A stretch of DNA of 40,244 nucleotides from JBHYGK01 sp051859045 (GTDB lineage: Bacteria; Pseudomonadota; Gammaproteobacteria; Xanthomonadales; Xanthomonadaceae), in the NCBI GenBank assembly GCA_051859045.1, contig JBHYGK010000024.1:1-40244 (forward strand), given 5' to 3'. Of this stretch, positions 15,811-24,217 are shown piece after piece (position 1 is the first letter of the stretch; the number at the start of each line of letters is the position of its first letter). Under the pieces are notes generated by a model. That model did not search any database. It was not told where the DNA came from and saw nothing but the letters and a program-made list of their open reading frames with translations. A program made the position numbers and the translations under genes.

Positions 15811-16809
15811 ATGGGTCTCGGGCCGTTCGTCGCCGTCGCCATCGTCGTCTTCGTCGTCGTCATCCTGCTCAAGGCCATCCGCGTGGTCCCGCAGGGCTTC
15901 GAGTGGACGGTCGAGCGCTTCGGCAAGTACACCCACACGATGGAGCCGGGCCTGCACCTGCTGGTCCCGATCGTGCAGGCCGTCGGCCGCAAGGTGAACA
16001 TGATGGAGCAGGTCCTCGACATCCCGTCGCAGGACGTCATCACCAAGGACAACGCGGTGGTGAAGGTCGACGGCGTGGTGTTCTTCTCGGTGCTCGACGC
16101 CGCCAAGGCCGCCTACGAGGTCTCCAACCTCGAGCAGGCCACCATCGCCCTGGTGATGACCAACATCCGCACCGCGATCGGCTCGATGGACCTCGACGAG
16201 TCGCTGTCCAAGCGCGACGAGATCAACGCCAAGCTGCTCAACGTCGTCGACCAGGCCACCCACCCCTGGGGCATCAAGGTCAACCGCATCGAGCTCAAGG
16301 ACATCCAGCCGCCGCGCGACCTGGTCGACGCCATGGCCCGCCAGATGAAGGCCGAGCGCGAGAAGCGCGCCAACATCCTCGAGGCCGAGGGCCACCGCGC
16401 CGCCGAGATCCTGCGCGCCGAGGGCGAGAAGCAGGGCGCCATCCTCGAGGCCGAGGGCAAGCGCGAGGCCGCGTTCCGCGAGGCCGAGGCCCGCGAGCGC
16501 CTGGCCGAGGCCGAGGCCAACGCCACCCGCGCGGTGTCCGACGCCATCGCCGGCGGCGACGTGCAGGCGATCAACTACTTCATCGCCCAGAAGTACGTGG
16601 CCGCGATGAGCGAGCTGGCCACCGGCCCGAACGCCAAGTTCGTGCTGATGCCGATGGAGTCCTCCGGGATCATCGGCGCGCTGGGCGGCATCGCCGAGCT
16701 CGCCCGCGAGGCCATGGGCAAGCAGCAGGACGCCGTCGACACCAAGCTCGCGGCCAAGCTGGCCGCGCGCGCGACCGGCGGCGAGCCGCCGCGCATGCCG
16801 GGCCGCTGA
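15811..16809 (+). CDS. SPFH/stomatin-family membrane protein (QmcA-like)
   Basis: 332 residues from ATG at 15811, chosen because AAGGAG lies 8 bp upstream. N-terminal helix (5-22), then the band-7 domain: IRVVPQGFEWTVERFGKY, EPGLHLLVPIV, IPSQDVITKDN, and VNRIELKDIQPP. A long Ala/Glu/Arg coiled coil (about 185-240) drives oligomerisation. SPFH proteins form large ring assemblies that organise membrane microdomains and regulate FtsH-type proteolysis. The nfeD gene follows 3 bp later, the usual pair for this family. Confidence 0.93.
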   Translation: MGLGPFVAVAIVVFVVVILLKAIRVVPQGFEWTVERFGKYTHTMEPGLHLLVPIVQAVGRKVNMMEQVLDIPSQDVITKDNAVVKVDGVVFFSVLDAAKAAYEVSNLEQATIALVMTNIRTAIGSMDLDESLSKRDEINAKLLNVVDQATHPWGIKVNRIELKDIQPPRDLVDAMARQMKAEREKRANILEAEGHRAAEILRAEGEKQGAILEAEGKREAAFREAEARERLAEAEANATRAVSDAIAGGDVQAINYFIAQKYVAAMSELATGPNAKFVLMPMESSGIIGALGGIAELAREAMGKQQDAVDTKLAAKLAARATGGEPPRMPGR

Positions 16810-16812
16810 GCC

Positions 16813-17247
16813 ATGGACAACGCCGTGTACTGGTGGGCCGCCGCCGCGCTGCTGCTGATCGCGGCCGAGGCCCTGCTGCCGGGGGTGCTGCTGATGTGGC
16901 TGGGCTTCGCGGCCGCCGGCATGGTCGCGTTCACCTGGCTGGTGCCCGGCGCCAGCCTGCTCGCGCAGGCCGGCGTGTTCGCCGTGTTCGCGGCGGGCAG
17001 CGTGGCCATCTACTGGTATGCGTTCCGCGGCAAGGGCGCCGACAGCGACCAGCCGCTGCTCAACCACAAGCGCGCGCAGATGGTCGGCCTGGTGGCGGTG
17101 CTCGAGCAGCCCATCGCCAACGGCCGCGGCCGGGTCAAGGTGGGCGACGCCTTCTGGGCGGTGACCGGCCCCGACCTGCCCGCGGGCGCCTCGGTGCGCG
17201 TGGTCGCGGTCGACGGGATGGACCTCAAGGTCGTCCCGGCCGCCTGA
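16813..17247 (+). CDS. NfeD-family protein
   Basis: 144 residues: short-type NfeD with about three hydrophobic helices (6-80) starting WWAAAALLLIAAEALLPG, then a cytoplasmic OB-fold (GLVAVLEQPIANGRGRVKVGDAFWAV). The GxVxVGDxxW pattern and final VDG-LKV are diagnostic. Works with the upstream SPFH protein. Complete; no protease domain. Confidence 0.93.
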   Translation: MDNAVYWWAAAALLLIAAEALLPGVLLMWLGFAAAGMVAFTWLVPGASLLAQAGVFAVFAAGSVAIYWYAFRGKGADSDQPLLNHKRAQMVGLVAVLEQPIANGRGRVKVGDAFWAVTGPDLPAGASVRVVAVDGMDLKVVPAA

Positions 17248-17297
17248 GCCCGCGGCGGGCCGGCGGGAGGGGGAGGGCGCGGGCGACCGCGCCCTGC

Positions 17298-17303
17298 GAT
17301 AAT
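17298..17303 (+). promoter_or_regulatory. Candidate extended -10 (TGC-GATAAT) of gcvT
   Basis: GATAAT with an upstream TG one base away (17295-17296), 35 bp before the gcvT ATG. No glycine riboswitch was recognised in the 91-bp spacer. Confidence 0.45.
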
Positions 17304-17338
17304 CGCGGCCCTCCCGTCCACGCCAAGGCCCCCGCACC

Positions 17339-18445
17339 ATGAGCAAGAAGACCGTCCTCAACGACGCCCACCGCGCCCTCGGCGCCAAGATGGTGGACTT
17401 CGGCGGCTGGGACATGCCCATCAGCTACGGCTCGCAGATCGAGGAGCACCACCAGGTGCGCCGCGCCGCGGGCATGTTCGACGTCTCGCACATGACCGTG
17501 GTCGACCTGGCCGGCGCGCAGGTGCGCGCGTTCCTGCGCCGGCTGGTGGCGAACTCGGTCGACAAGCTCAAGGTGCCGGGCAAGGCCCTGTACACCTGCA
17601 TGCTCGACGCCAACGGCGGCGTGATCGACGACCTGATCGTCTACTACCGCTCCGAGGAGGCGTACCGGATCGTGGTCAACGCCGCCACCCGCGACAAGGA
17701 CCTGGCCTGGATCGAGGCGCAGGCCGCGGGCTTCGGCGTGTCGGTCACCGAGCGCCGCGACCTGGCGATCATCGCGGTGCAGGGGCCGACGGCCCGCGGC
17801 CTCGTGCACGGCCTGCTGCCGACCGCCTCGGCCGAGGCCGCCGCCGCGCTGGGCAAGTTCGTCGCCGCCGAGGTCGCCGGCCCGGACGGCGAGGCGCTGT
17901 TCGTCGGCCGCACCGGCTACACCGGCGAGGACGGCTACGAGCTGCTGATCCCGGTCACCCACGCGCAGACGTGGTGGGACCGCCTGCTCGCCGCGGGTGT
18001 CGCCCCGGCCGGCCTCGGCGCGCGCGACACCCTGCGCCTGGAGGCCGGCATGGCGCTCTACGGCCAGGACATGGACGAGTCGGTGACGCCGTGGGAGGCC
18101 GCGCTGGCCTGGACCGTCGCGCTCGACGAGGGCCGCGACTTCAGCGGCCGCGCCGCGCTCGAGGCCCAGAAGGCCGCCGGCGTGCCGCGCCAGATGATCG
18201 GCCTGGTGATGGACGAGAAGGGCGTGCTGCGCCACGGCATGCGGGTGCTGACCGCGGCGGGCGAGGGCGAGGTGCTCTCGGGCACGTTCTCCCCGACGCT
18301 CGGCAAGGCCATCGCGCTGGCGCGCGTGCCGGCCGGCGACGCCGGCGAGGTCCGGGTCGACATCCGCGGCCGCGAGGTCGGCGTGCGGGTGGTCAAGTTC
18401 CCCTTCGTCCGCGACGGCCAGGCCCAGCCCGGCGTGCTGGGCTGA
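17339..18445 (+). CDS. gcvT: Glycine cleavage system T protein (aminomethyltransferase)
   Basis: 368 residues, typical length. Transfers the methylene group from the lipoyl-bound aminomethyl of GcvH to tetrahydrofolate, releasing ammonia. Family landmarks: GAKMVDFGGWDMPISYG, MFDVSHM, DGRTGYTGEDGYE-like FVGRTGYTGEDGYELL, GLGARDTLRLEAGMALYGQDM and FSPTLGKAIALA. gcvH follows 82 bp later with its own candidate promoter; gcvP is not in the window. Confidence 0.97.
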   Translation: MSKKTVLNDAHRALGAKMVDFGGWDMPISYGSQIEEHHQVRRAAGMFDVSHMTVVDLAGAQVRAFLRRLVANSVDKLKVPGKALYTCMLDANGGVIDDLIVYYRSEEAYRIVVNAATRDKDLAWIEAQAAGFGVSVTERRDLAIIAVQGPTARGLVHGLLPTASAEAAAALGKFVAAEVAGPDGEALFVGRTGYTGEDGYELLIPVTHAQTWWDRLLAAGVAPAGLGARDTLRLEAGMALYGQDMDESVTPWEAALAWTVALDEGRDFSGRAALEAQKAAGVPRQMIGLVMDEKGVLRHGMRVLTAAGEGEVLSGTFSPTLGKAIALARVPAGDAGEVRVDIRGREVGVRVVKFPFVRDGQAQPGVLG

Positions 18446-18482
18446 GCCCGGCGCGCGCGACGCCCACCGCCCGGCGCTCGGT

Positions 18483-18488
18483 TACACT
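18483..18488 (+). promoter_or_regulatory. Candidate -10 (TACACT) of gcvH
   Basis: TACACT, 39 bp before the gcvH ATG; lets gcvH be expressed separately from gcvT. Confidence 0.4.
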
Positions 18489-18527
18489 GCGCGCCGCGCA
18501 CCGCCCCCATCCCTGGAGCAGACATCC

Positions 18528-18920
18528 ATGAGCGAGATCCCCGGCGACCTGAAGTTCCTGAAGTCCCACGAGTGGGCCCGTGTCGAGGACAACGGCACCG
18601 TCACCGTCGGCATCTCCGACCACGCCCAGGGCCTGCTCGGCGACCTGGTCTACGTCGAGCTGCCGAACGTGGGCGACCACGTCGAGGCCGGCAACGCCTG
18701 CGCGGTCGTCGAGTCGGTCAAGGCCGCCTCCGACGTCTACGCGCCGATCTCCGGCAAGGTCGTGGCGGTCAACGCCGCGCTGTCGGACAAGCCCGAGGCG
18801 ATCAACGAGGACGCGTACGGCGAGGGCTGGATCTTCGTCGTCGAGGCCGACGACACCGCCGAGCTCGACGCGCTGCTGACGCCGGACGACTACGCCGCGC
18901 TGGTCGACGACGCCGGCTGA
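18528..18920 (+). CDS. gcvH: Glycine cleavage system H protein
   Basis: 130 residues. The lipoate-bearing shuttle of glycine cleavage. Lys65 in VVESVKAASDVYAPISG is the lipoylation site. N-terminal LKFLKSHEWARVEDNG and C-terminal EGWIFVVE are conserved. Full length, in the usual order after gcvT. Confidence 0.97.
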   Translation: MSEIPGDLKFLKSHEWARVEDNGTVTVGISDHAQGLLGDLVYVELPNVGDHVEAGNACAVVESVKAASDVYAPISGKVVAVNAALSDKPEAINEDAYGEGWIFVVEADDTAELDALLTPDDYAALVDDAG

Positions 18921-18950
18921 TCCGCCTCGTCCACCGCCGCGTTCGATGCC

Positions 18951-18980
18951 CGGGCCCGCGATGGCGACATCGCGGGCCCG
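18951..18980 (+). terminator. Strong hairpin after gcvH
   Basis: Perfect 12-bp stem (18951-18962 with 18969-18980), extended by a G-C pair closing a GCGA tetraloop (GNRA type). Weak U-content follows (ATTTC). Placed 30 bp after the gcvH stop; probable terminator. The same G-GCGA-C loop caps the hairpin after pckG. Confidence 0.6.
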
Positions 18981-19280
18981 CGCATTTCGCGCGTTGTGCA
19001 TCGCGCAAAACGCATCCGGCGACGTTCGTCGAACGCACCCGCGCACCGCGCGCGCGATGCGCGCGCGGTGCGAGCCGCGAGGTCGCAGGGGCATCGCCGC
19101 GACGCGCCGCGCGCGCATCGCCGAATCGCTGCAGCCCGCGCCGGCAGTGGCTTCCAGCGATCATCGACGGCGTCGCGAACGCGCGTCGCGCGGTGTGCCA
19201 CGACGCTTCTCTCGACCTCCGCGGGGCGACGCGGAGGCGCTGATCGCCAAGCGTGCCGGGGCTTTCCGCGATCGTGCTTG
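18981..19280. other. Gene-free spacer with hairpins
   Basis: No credible gene: open frames here are short, Arg/Ala-rich and lack a ribosome site. It holds a very strong 14-bp perfect hairpin with a 3-nt loop at 19042-19072 (alternating GC arms) and a 7-bp stem at 19216-19237. Codon-position bias typical of neighbouring genes is missing. Confidence 0.6.
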
Positions 19281-19309
19281 TTGACAGTGCGATGACCCGT
19301 GGCTAGTTT
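19281..19309 (+). promoter_or_regulatory. Sigma-70 promoter of the histone H1-like transcript
   Basis: Consensus TTGACA (19281-19286), exactly 17 nt, then TAGTTT (19304-19309). This is among the best sigma-70 matches in the window. The start would fall near 19316, leaving a leader of about 320 nt before the ATG at 19638. Confidence 0.65.
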
Positions 19310-19637
19310 CCGCGCAGCAGGAAAGTCCTGCGCGGATATGTAGGAACGACGCTGTCGCAGATGCCGAAACAACCTGACGCCACCGCCCCGGCCACCGCCG
19401 CGGTCGTCCTGTCTTTCGCCGTCGCCGCGAACGGGTCGTCGTCCCCCGCCGCCACCCCCTCCATCGACGCCCGCGCCCTCCATGGCGCGGGCGTCGTCGC
19501 ATCCGGGAGCGCGCGCATCGGCGCGCGCTCCCTCCCCACCGAGCATGTCGCCTCCTGCGGCGTGACGGCGGCGGCGCGGATGTCCCGCGTCGCCTGATCC
19601 AGGCGTTCAACCAGCCAATGACGAGGAGCTGACGAAC
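19310..19637 (+). ncRNA. Long structured leader (or small RNA) before the histone H1-like gene
   Basis: Three perfect or near-perfect hairpins: 19310-19335 at the predicted 5' end (8-bp outer stem CCGCGCAG), 19466-19495 (12-bp perfect stem, loop CTCCAT), and 19505-19532 (12-bp perfect stem, loop ATCG), the last two only 9 nt apart. A 78-codon frame (19361-19597) runs through but has poor ribosome-site spacing and no recognisable content. The ribosome site for the downstream gene (GAGGAG) is at 19623-19628. May be a regulatory leader or give rise to a separate small RNA; both are inference. Confidence 0.45.
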
Positions 19638-20155
19638 ATGGCCACCAAGAAAGCCACCAAGAAGCCGGCCGCCAAGAAGGCTGCCAAGAAAGTCGCCGCC
19701 AAGAAGCCGGCCGTGAAGAAGGTCGCCGCCAAGAAGGTCGCGGTGAAGAAGGCCGCCCCGAAGAAGGCCGCCGCCAAGAAGGCCGCCCCGAAGAAGGCCG
19801 CCGCCAAGAAGGCCACGGCGAAGAAGGCCGCCCCGAAGAAGGCCGCCGCCAAGAAGGCCGCCCCGAAGAAGGCCNNNNNNNNNNNNNNNNNNNNNNNNNN
19901 NNNNNNNNNNNNNNNNNNNNNNNNNNNNNNNNNNNNNNNNNNNNNNNNNNNNNNNNNNNNNNNNNNNNNNNNNNGAAGAAGGCCGCCGCCAAGAAGGCCG
20001 CCCCGAAGAAGGCCGCCGCCAAGAAGGCCGCCCCGAAGAAGGCCGCCGCCAAGAAGGCCGCCCCGAAGAAGGCCGCCCCGAAGAAGGCGACCAAGAAGAA
20101 GGCCGCTCCGGCCGCCGCGACCGCCGCGCCGACCACCATTGCTCCGGTGATCTGA
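19638..20155 (+). CDS. Histone H1-like Lys/Ala/Pro-rich DNA-binding protein (interrupted by assembly gap)
   Basis: Starts MATKKATKKPAAKKAAKK with GAGGAG upstream. Both sides of the gap are in the same KKAAP repeat register once read correctly, and the protein ends KKAAPAAATAAPTTIAPVI before TGA at 20153-20155. Such proteins bind DNA through the Lys-rich repeats and compact the nucleoid, like eukaryotic H1 tails; many xanthomonads encode one. The 100 placeholder Ns break the frame: to restore it the real missing length must be 2 modulo 3. Repeat number, and so protein length, is unknown. Confidence 0.85.
19740..20097 (+). repeat. 15-bp tandem repeat encoding KKAAA/KKAAP
   Basis: Alternating 15-bp units (AAG AAG GCC GCC GCC and AAG AAG GCC GCC CCG) on both sides of the gap, nearly identical at the DNA level. 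This near-identity explains the assembly failure and predicts length variation between strains. Confidence 0.9.
19875..19974. other. Assembly gap (100 N)
   Basis: Exactly 100 Ns, the conventional symbol for a gap of unknown size, inside the tandem repeat. Confidence 0.99.
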
Positions 20156-20239
20156 AGCAGGGGTCTGATTGCCGCCCTCCGGGCACGCCCTCCCCGCGCA
20201 CGCAGGCGGGGGGGGTGGATCCGGCGGTGCAATCCGCAG

Positions 20240-20269
20240 CCGCGCCTCCATGGCGCGGTTTCGTTTTTT
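20240..20269 (+). terminator. Intrinsic terminator of the histone-like gene
   Basis: 7-bp GC stem CCGCGCC/GGCGCGG with 5-nt loop, followed by TTTCGTTTTTT. The only textbook stem plus U-tract in the window. Ends 55 bp before the convergent serine hydrolase stop. Confidence 0.88.
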
Positions 20270-20324
20270 CAGGGGCAGGCGCGCCGCGGGCGCGCGGCGG
20301 CGAGCGCGACGCGGGCCGCGTGGA

Positions 20325-21575
20325 TCAGCGGCGCCGGCCCGGCCGGCGGATCCGGTCGAGCTGCACCCAGTCGCGCTCGGGCAGGCCCAGCGCGCGGTCG
20401 AGGATGCTCGGCATCAGGCCGGTGGGCACCGCGCTCTCGGAGTTCCAGAGGATCGCCACGCCGACGCCCTGCTCGGGCAGGAAGCCGGCCACCGCGCGGT
20501 AGCCCTGCACGGCGCCGCCGTGGAAGACCAGGCGCTCGCCGGCGTAGTCGTACACCCGCCAGCCGCTGGCGTAGGACGCCGAGCGCAGGCGGTCGCGGCG
20601 CCAGCCCGAGCCGCGCAGTTCGCCGGGGGTGTTGATCTGCGGGGCCTGGACGTCGTCGAGGAGTTCCTGCGGCAGCACGTCGGGCCGGTCGCCCATCTGC
20701 GCCACCAGCCACTGCGCCACGTCGGTGATGCTGGCATTGACGCCGGCGGCCGGCGGCACGCGGTAGTAGGTCTCCTTCGGGCGCACCGGGATCCAGCGCC
20801 CGCCCGAGGAGATGTGCGGGCGCGCCCAGCGCTCGCTGGACTCCAGGCCGTCGCGGCCGTAGGTGGCGGTGAACATGCCCAGCGGGTGGAAGATCCGGCG
20901 CTCGACCTGATGGGTGTAGAAGTCGCCGGTGGCGGCGAAGGTCAGGTCGCCGATCAGGCTGAAGGCGATGTTCTGGTAGGTGTAGCACTGGCCCGGCGCG
21001 CAGGCGAGCGGCGCCTGCGCGAGGCGCTGGGCGAGCACCTCGTAGGGCTGCTCGGCCTCGAGGTCGCGGTCGAAGGTGTTGTAGTTCAGGCCCACGCGCT
21101 GCGCGAGCACGTCGCGCACGGTGAGCTGGCCGGCGGCCTCGGCGTCGAGCAGCGAGAAGGTGGGGATCTGCTCGGCGAGCCGGGTGTCCCAGCCGATCGC
21201 GCCTTCGCGCACCAGCATCGCCGTGAGCGTGCCGGCGAAGGCCTTCGACAGCGAGGCCAGGCGGAAGACGGTGTCGGCGGTGACCGCCTCGCCGGTGCGG
21301 GTGTCGGCCACGCCGAAGCCGCGCGCGGTGATGACCCGGCCGTCCTGCACGATCGCCAGCGCCAGGCCGGGGATGCGCGCCTCGTCGACGATGCGCTGGG
21401 CGTAGCGCTCGAAGTGGCGGGCGTCGGGGGTGAAGTCGGGCCGGCGCGCGGCCGGCGCCTCGGCGCGGCGGCCTTCGGCGCGACCGGCGGGGTCGGCGCT
21501 GGCGGCCTGGGGCGCCGCGAGGAGGGTGGTGAGCGCGAGCGCAAGCGCGGCCGTGATCGCTTTCGTGGTGGCCAT
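20325..21575 (-). CDS. Secreted serine hydrolase, class C beta-lactamase/EstB-like
   Basis: 416 residues from ATG at 21575; 30 bp downstream of a TAGAAT -10. Signal peptide ends near AASA (about residue 27). The penicillin-binding/AmpC-like fold shows Ser108-x-x-Lys111 (RLASLSKAF), Tyr200-Q-N202 (YTYQNIAF) and HGG at 352-354 in place of KTG. The HxG form is common in EstB-type esterases and peptidases rather than true AmpC. Periplasmic; substrate unknown (ester, D-amino peptide or beta-lactam). Divergent from lemA. Confidence 0.88.
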   Translation of the reverse strand: MATTKAITAALALALTTLLAAPQAASADPAGRAEGRRAEAPAARRPDFTPDARHFERYAQRIVDEARIPGLALAIVQDGRVITARGFGVADTRTGEAVTADTVFRLASLSKAFAGTLTAMLVREGAIGWDTRLAEQIPTFSLLDAEAAGQLTVRDVLAQRVGLNYNTFDRDLEAEQPYEVLAQRLAQAPLACAPGQCYTYQNIAFSLIGDLTFAATGDFYTHQVERRIFHPLGMFTATYGRDGLESSERWARPHISSGGRWIPVRPKETYYRVPPAAGVNASITDVAQWLVAQMGDRPDVLPQELLDDVQAPQINTPGELRGSGWRRDRLRSASYASGWRVYDYAGERLVFHGGAVQGYRAVAGFLPEQGVGVAILWNSESAVPTGLMPSILDRALGLPERDWVQLDRIRRPGRRR

Positions 21576-21604
21576 CGGCTGCGTATCCTCGTGGAACCTG
21601 CCCC

Positions 21605-21610
21605 ATTCTA
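21605..21610 (-). promoter_or_regulatory. Candidate -10 (TAGAAT) of the serine hydrolase
   Basis: TAGAAT on the minus strand, 29 bp before the ATG, in the 76-bp divergent spacer shared with lemA. Confidence 0.45.
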
Positions 21611-21651
21611 GCGCGCGCCGCGCGCGGGGCCAGTGTGGGAGTGCCCCGCCG

Positions 21652-22242
21652 ATGTCGCTGCCCGTCCTCGTCCTCCTCGGCCTGATGCTGGCCGCCGCCG
21701 TCTGGGCCATCGCCACCTACAACGGCCTCGTCCGCGCGCGCAACGGCTTCCGCAACGCCTTCGCCCAGATCGACGTGCAGCTGGGCCGCCGCCACGACCT
21801 GGTGCCCAACCTCGTCGAGACCGCCAAGGGCTACCTCGCCCACGAGCGCGACACGCTCGAGGCCGTGATCCAGGCCCGCGCCGCCGCGGTCGGCGGCCTC
21901 GCCGCGGCCAAGGCCCGCCCGGGCGACGACGCGGCGATGGCCGCGCTGGGCCAGGCCGAGGCCGGCCTCGCCGGCGCGCTGTCGCGGCTGATGGTGGTGT
22001 CCGAGGCCTATCCCGAGCTCAAGGCCAACGCGGTGATGACCCAGCTCACCGAGGAGCTGGTGTCCACCGAGAACCGCATCGCGTTCGCCCGCCAGGCCTA
22101 CAACGACGCGGTGATGGGCTACAACAACGCGCGCGAGGTGTTCCCCGGCAGCGTGGTCGCCGGGATGGGCGGCTTCGCGCACGCCGCGCCGCTGGAGATC
22201 GCCGATCCCGCGCAGCGCGCCGCGCCGAAGGTCGCGTTCTGA
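21652..22242 (+). CDS. lemA: LemA family protein
   Basis: 196 residues from ATG at 21652. One N-terminal helix (2-22) then the helical LemA domain: YNGLVRARNGFRNAFAQIDVQLGRRHDLVPNLVETAKGY, which contains the family signature, plus LTEELVSTENRIAFARQAYNDAVMGYN. The M48 protease gene begins 19 bp downstream, a common pairing. LemA proteins are membrane-anchored and linked to envelope stress, but no biochemical activity is established. Confidence 0.94.
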   Translation: MSLPVLVLLGLMLAAAVWAIATYNGLVRARNGFRNAFAQIDVQLGRRHDLVPNLVETAKGYLAHERDTLEAVIQARAAAVGGLAAAKARPGDDAAMAALGQAEAGLAGALSRLMVVSEAYPELKANAVMTQLTEELVSTENRIAFARQAYNDAVMGYNNAREVFPGSVVAGMGGFAHAAPLEIADPAQRAAPKVAF

Positions 22243-22261
22243 CCCCGGCGGGCGGCGCCGC

Positions 22262-24217
22262 ATGAACTTCTTCGAACGCCAGGCCGCCGCGCGGCGGCAG
22301 TCGCGCTGGCTGCTGCTGATGTTCGCGGTGTCGGTGCTGGCCACCGTGCTCGCGGTGGACGTGCTGGTGCTGGTGGCGATGGGCGGGCTGCAGGCCGCGC
22401 TGGAGCGGCCGCAGGCCCTCATCGTGACGAGCCTGGTCACCGCGGGCGCGGTGGGCATCGCCAGCCTGGTGAAGATGGCCACCCTGCGCGGCTCGGGCGC
22501 CATCACGGCGCTCGGCCTCGGCGCCAGCGTGGTGCCGGCCGACACGCCGGACGCCTCGCTGCGCCGGCTGCGCAACGTGGTCGAGGAGATCGCGATCGCC
22601 TCCGGCGTGCCGATGCCCGAGGTGTTCGTGCTCGAGCGCGAAGCCGGCATCAACGCCTTCGCGGCCGGCTGGTCGCCGCGCGACGCGGCGGTGGCGGTGA
22701 CCCGCGGCGCGCTCGACCGCCTCAACCGCGACGAGCTGCAGGGCGTCGTGGCCCACGAGTTCAGCCACATCCTGCACGGTGACATGCGCCTCAACCTCCG
22801 CCTCATCGGGCTGCTCGGCGGGCTGACCGTGATCGGCCTGGCCGGGCGCAAGCTGGCGGAGGCCGCCTTCAGCGGCGAGCGTCGCGGCATCGCGCGGATC
22901 GGCAGCGACCGCGATCGCATCGGAGGGGCGGCGGTGGTGGCGATGATCGGCCTGTTCCTGGTCGTGGTGGGGTGGATCGGCGTCACCGCCGGCCGCCTGA
23001 TCCGCGCCGGCCTCAGCCGCCAGCGCGAGCTGCTGGCCGATGCCTCGGCGGTGCAGTTCACCCGCCAGGCCGCCGGTCTCGCCGGCGCGCTGAAGAAGAT
23101 CGGCGGCCTGCCCGAGGGCGCGCGCCTGCAGTCCCCGGCGCGCGCCGAGGAAGTGGCGCACATGCTGTTCGGCGACGGCGTCGGCCTGCGCGGCTGGCTG
23201 TCCGGGCTCTTCGCCACCCATCCCTCCGTGCTCGAACGCGTGCGCGCGCTGGAGCCGGGCTTCAACGAGGCCGCCCTCGGGCGCCTCGCGGCGGCCTGGG
23301 CGCGGCTGCCGCCGCAGGGCGCCGAGGAGGACGCGCGGCTGGGCTTCGCGCCGGCGGGCGCCCTGCCGCCGATCGATGCCGAGCTCTCGCTGCGTCCCGC
23401 CGAGCTGGTGGCCGGCGTGGCCGAGCCGGCGGACGCCGACCTCGAGCGCGCGCGCGCGATCATCGCGGCGCTGCCCGAGCCGCTGGTGGAGGCCGTGCGC
23501 GATCGCGAGGCGGCCCCGGCGCTGGTGCTGGCGCTGCTGCTCTCCACGCGCCCGGAGATCCGCCGCCAGCAGCGCGCCGAGGTCGAGGCCCGGCTGGGCG
23601 AGGCCTTCGCGCTGAAGGTGCTGGGCTGGCAGGGGGCGGTGGCGGGCCTGCATCCGCAGCTCCGGCTGCCGCTGGCCGAGCTCGCGTTCCCGCGGCTGCG
23701 TGCCCGCGCCCCCACCGAGCTGCGCGCGATCGTCGACGCCTGCTATGCGCTGGTGCACGCCGACGGCGAGGTCGAGGTCTTCGAGTACTGCCTCGGCCTG
23801 CTGCTGCACCGCCAGCTGCTGGCGGCGGAGGATCCCGCGGCGCGCCCGCCGGCCCCGCGCCGACTGGTCGAGGTGGAGCCATCGGCGACGACCCTGCTGG
23901 CGGTGATCGCCGGCGCCGGCCACGCCGATCCCGCCCATGCCCGGCGCGCGTTCCTGGCCGGCCTCGCGCGCGTGTTCCCGCGCAGCACCGCCACCTGGAT
24001 CACGCCGATCGGCGGGGTGCGCGCGCTGGACCAGGGCTGGGACGCGCTGCAGGGGCTCGAGCCGCTGTCGAAGGCGATGCTGCTCGAGGCGCTCGTTGAG
24101 GCCGCGAGCCACGATGGTCGGCTGGCGGTGGCCGAGCTGGAGCTGCTGCGCACGGTCTCGGCGCTGCTCGACTGCCCGCTGCCGCCGGGCCTCGGCCGCG
24201 GCGCCACCGCGGCCTGA
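22262..24217 (+). CDS. M48-family membrane metalloprotease with C-terminal TerB-like region
   Basis: 651 residues. Two N-terminal helices (15-45, 55-72) and a further pair after the active site. Zinc motif H165-EFS-H169 (VVAHEFSHILHGDMRLN) and third ligand Glu256 (RELLADASAVQF), so it should be an active peptidase of the HtpX type. Unlike HtpX (about 290 residues) it has a roughly 300-residue extension; within it RAIVDACYALVHADGEVEVFEYCLGLLL resembles a TerB/tellurite-resistance helical domain. Co-transcribed with lemA. Likely handles damaged membrane proteins; targets unknown. Confidence 0.9.
   Translation: MNFFERQAAARRQSRWLLLMFAVSVLATVLAVDVLVLVAMGGLQAALERPQALIVTSLVTAGAVGIASLVKMATLRGSGAITALGLGASVVPADTPDASLRRLRNVVEEIAIASGVPMPEVFVLEREAGINAFAAGWSPRDAAVAVTRGALDRLNRDELQGVVAHEFSHILHGDMRLNLRLIGLLGGLTVIGLAGRKLAEAAFSGERRGIARIGSDRDRIGGAAVVAMIGLFLVVVGWIGVTAGRLIRAGLSRQRELLADASAVQFTRQAAGLAGALKKIGGLPEGARLQSPARAEEVAHMLFGDGVGLRGWLSGLFATHPSVLERVRALEPGFNEAALGRLAAAWARLPPQGAEEDARLGFAPAGALPPIDAELSLRPAELVAGVAEPADADLERARAIIAALPEPLVEAVRDREAAPALVLALLLSTRPEIRRQQRAEVEARLGEAFALKVLGWQGAVAGLHPQLRLPLAELAFPRLRARAPTELRAIVDACYALVHADGEVEVFEYCLGLLLHRQLLAAEDPAARPPAPRRLVEVEPSATTLLAVIAGAGHADPAHARRAFLAGLARVFPRSTATWITPIGGVRALDQGWDALQGLEPLSKAMLLEALVEAASHDGRLAVAELELLRTVSALLDCPLPPGLGRGATAA

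Noticed and set aside
17248..17338. Glycine riboswitch upstream of gcvT
   Set aside because: Only 91 bp and no tandem aptamer motifs seen.
19042..19072. Alternating GC hairpin considered as a repeat element or CRISPR-like unit
   Set aside because: Occurs once in this window with no spacer-repeat structure.
19361..19597. 78-codon frame in the histone-like leader
   Set aside because: No good ribosome site, no recognised domain and it crosses two strong hairpins; kept only as a remark.
19875..19974. Apparent frameshift in the histone-like gene
   Set aside because: Caused by the 100-N placeholder; both sides encode the same KKAAP repeat in one frame.
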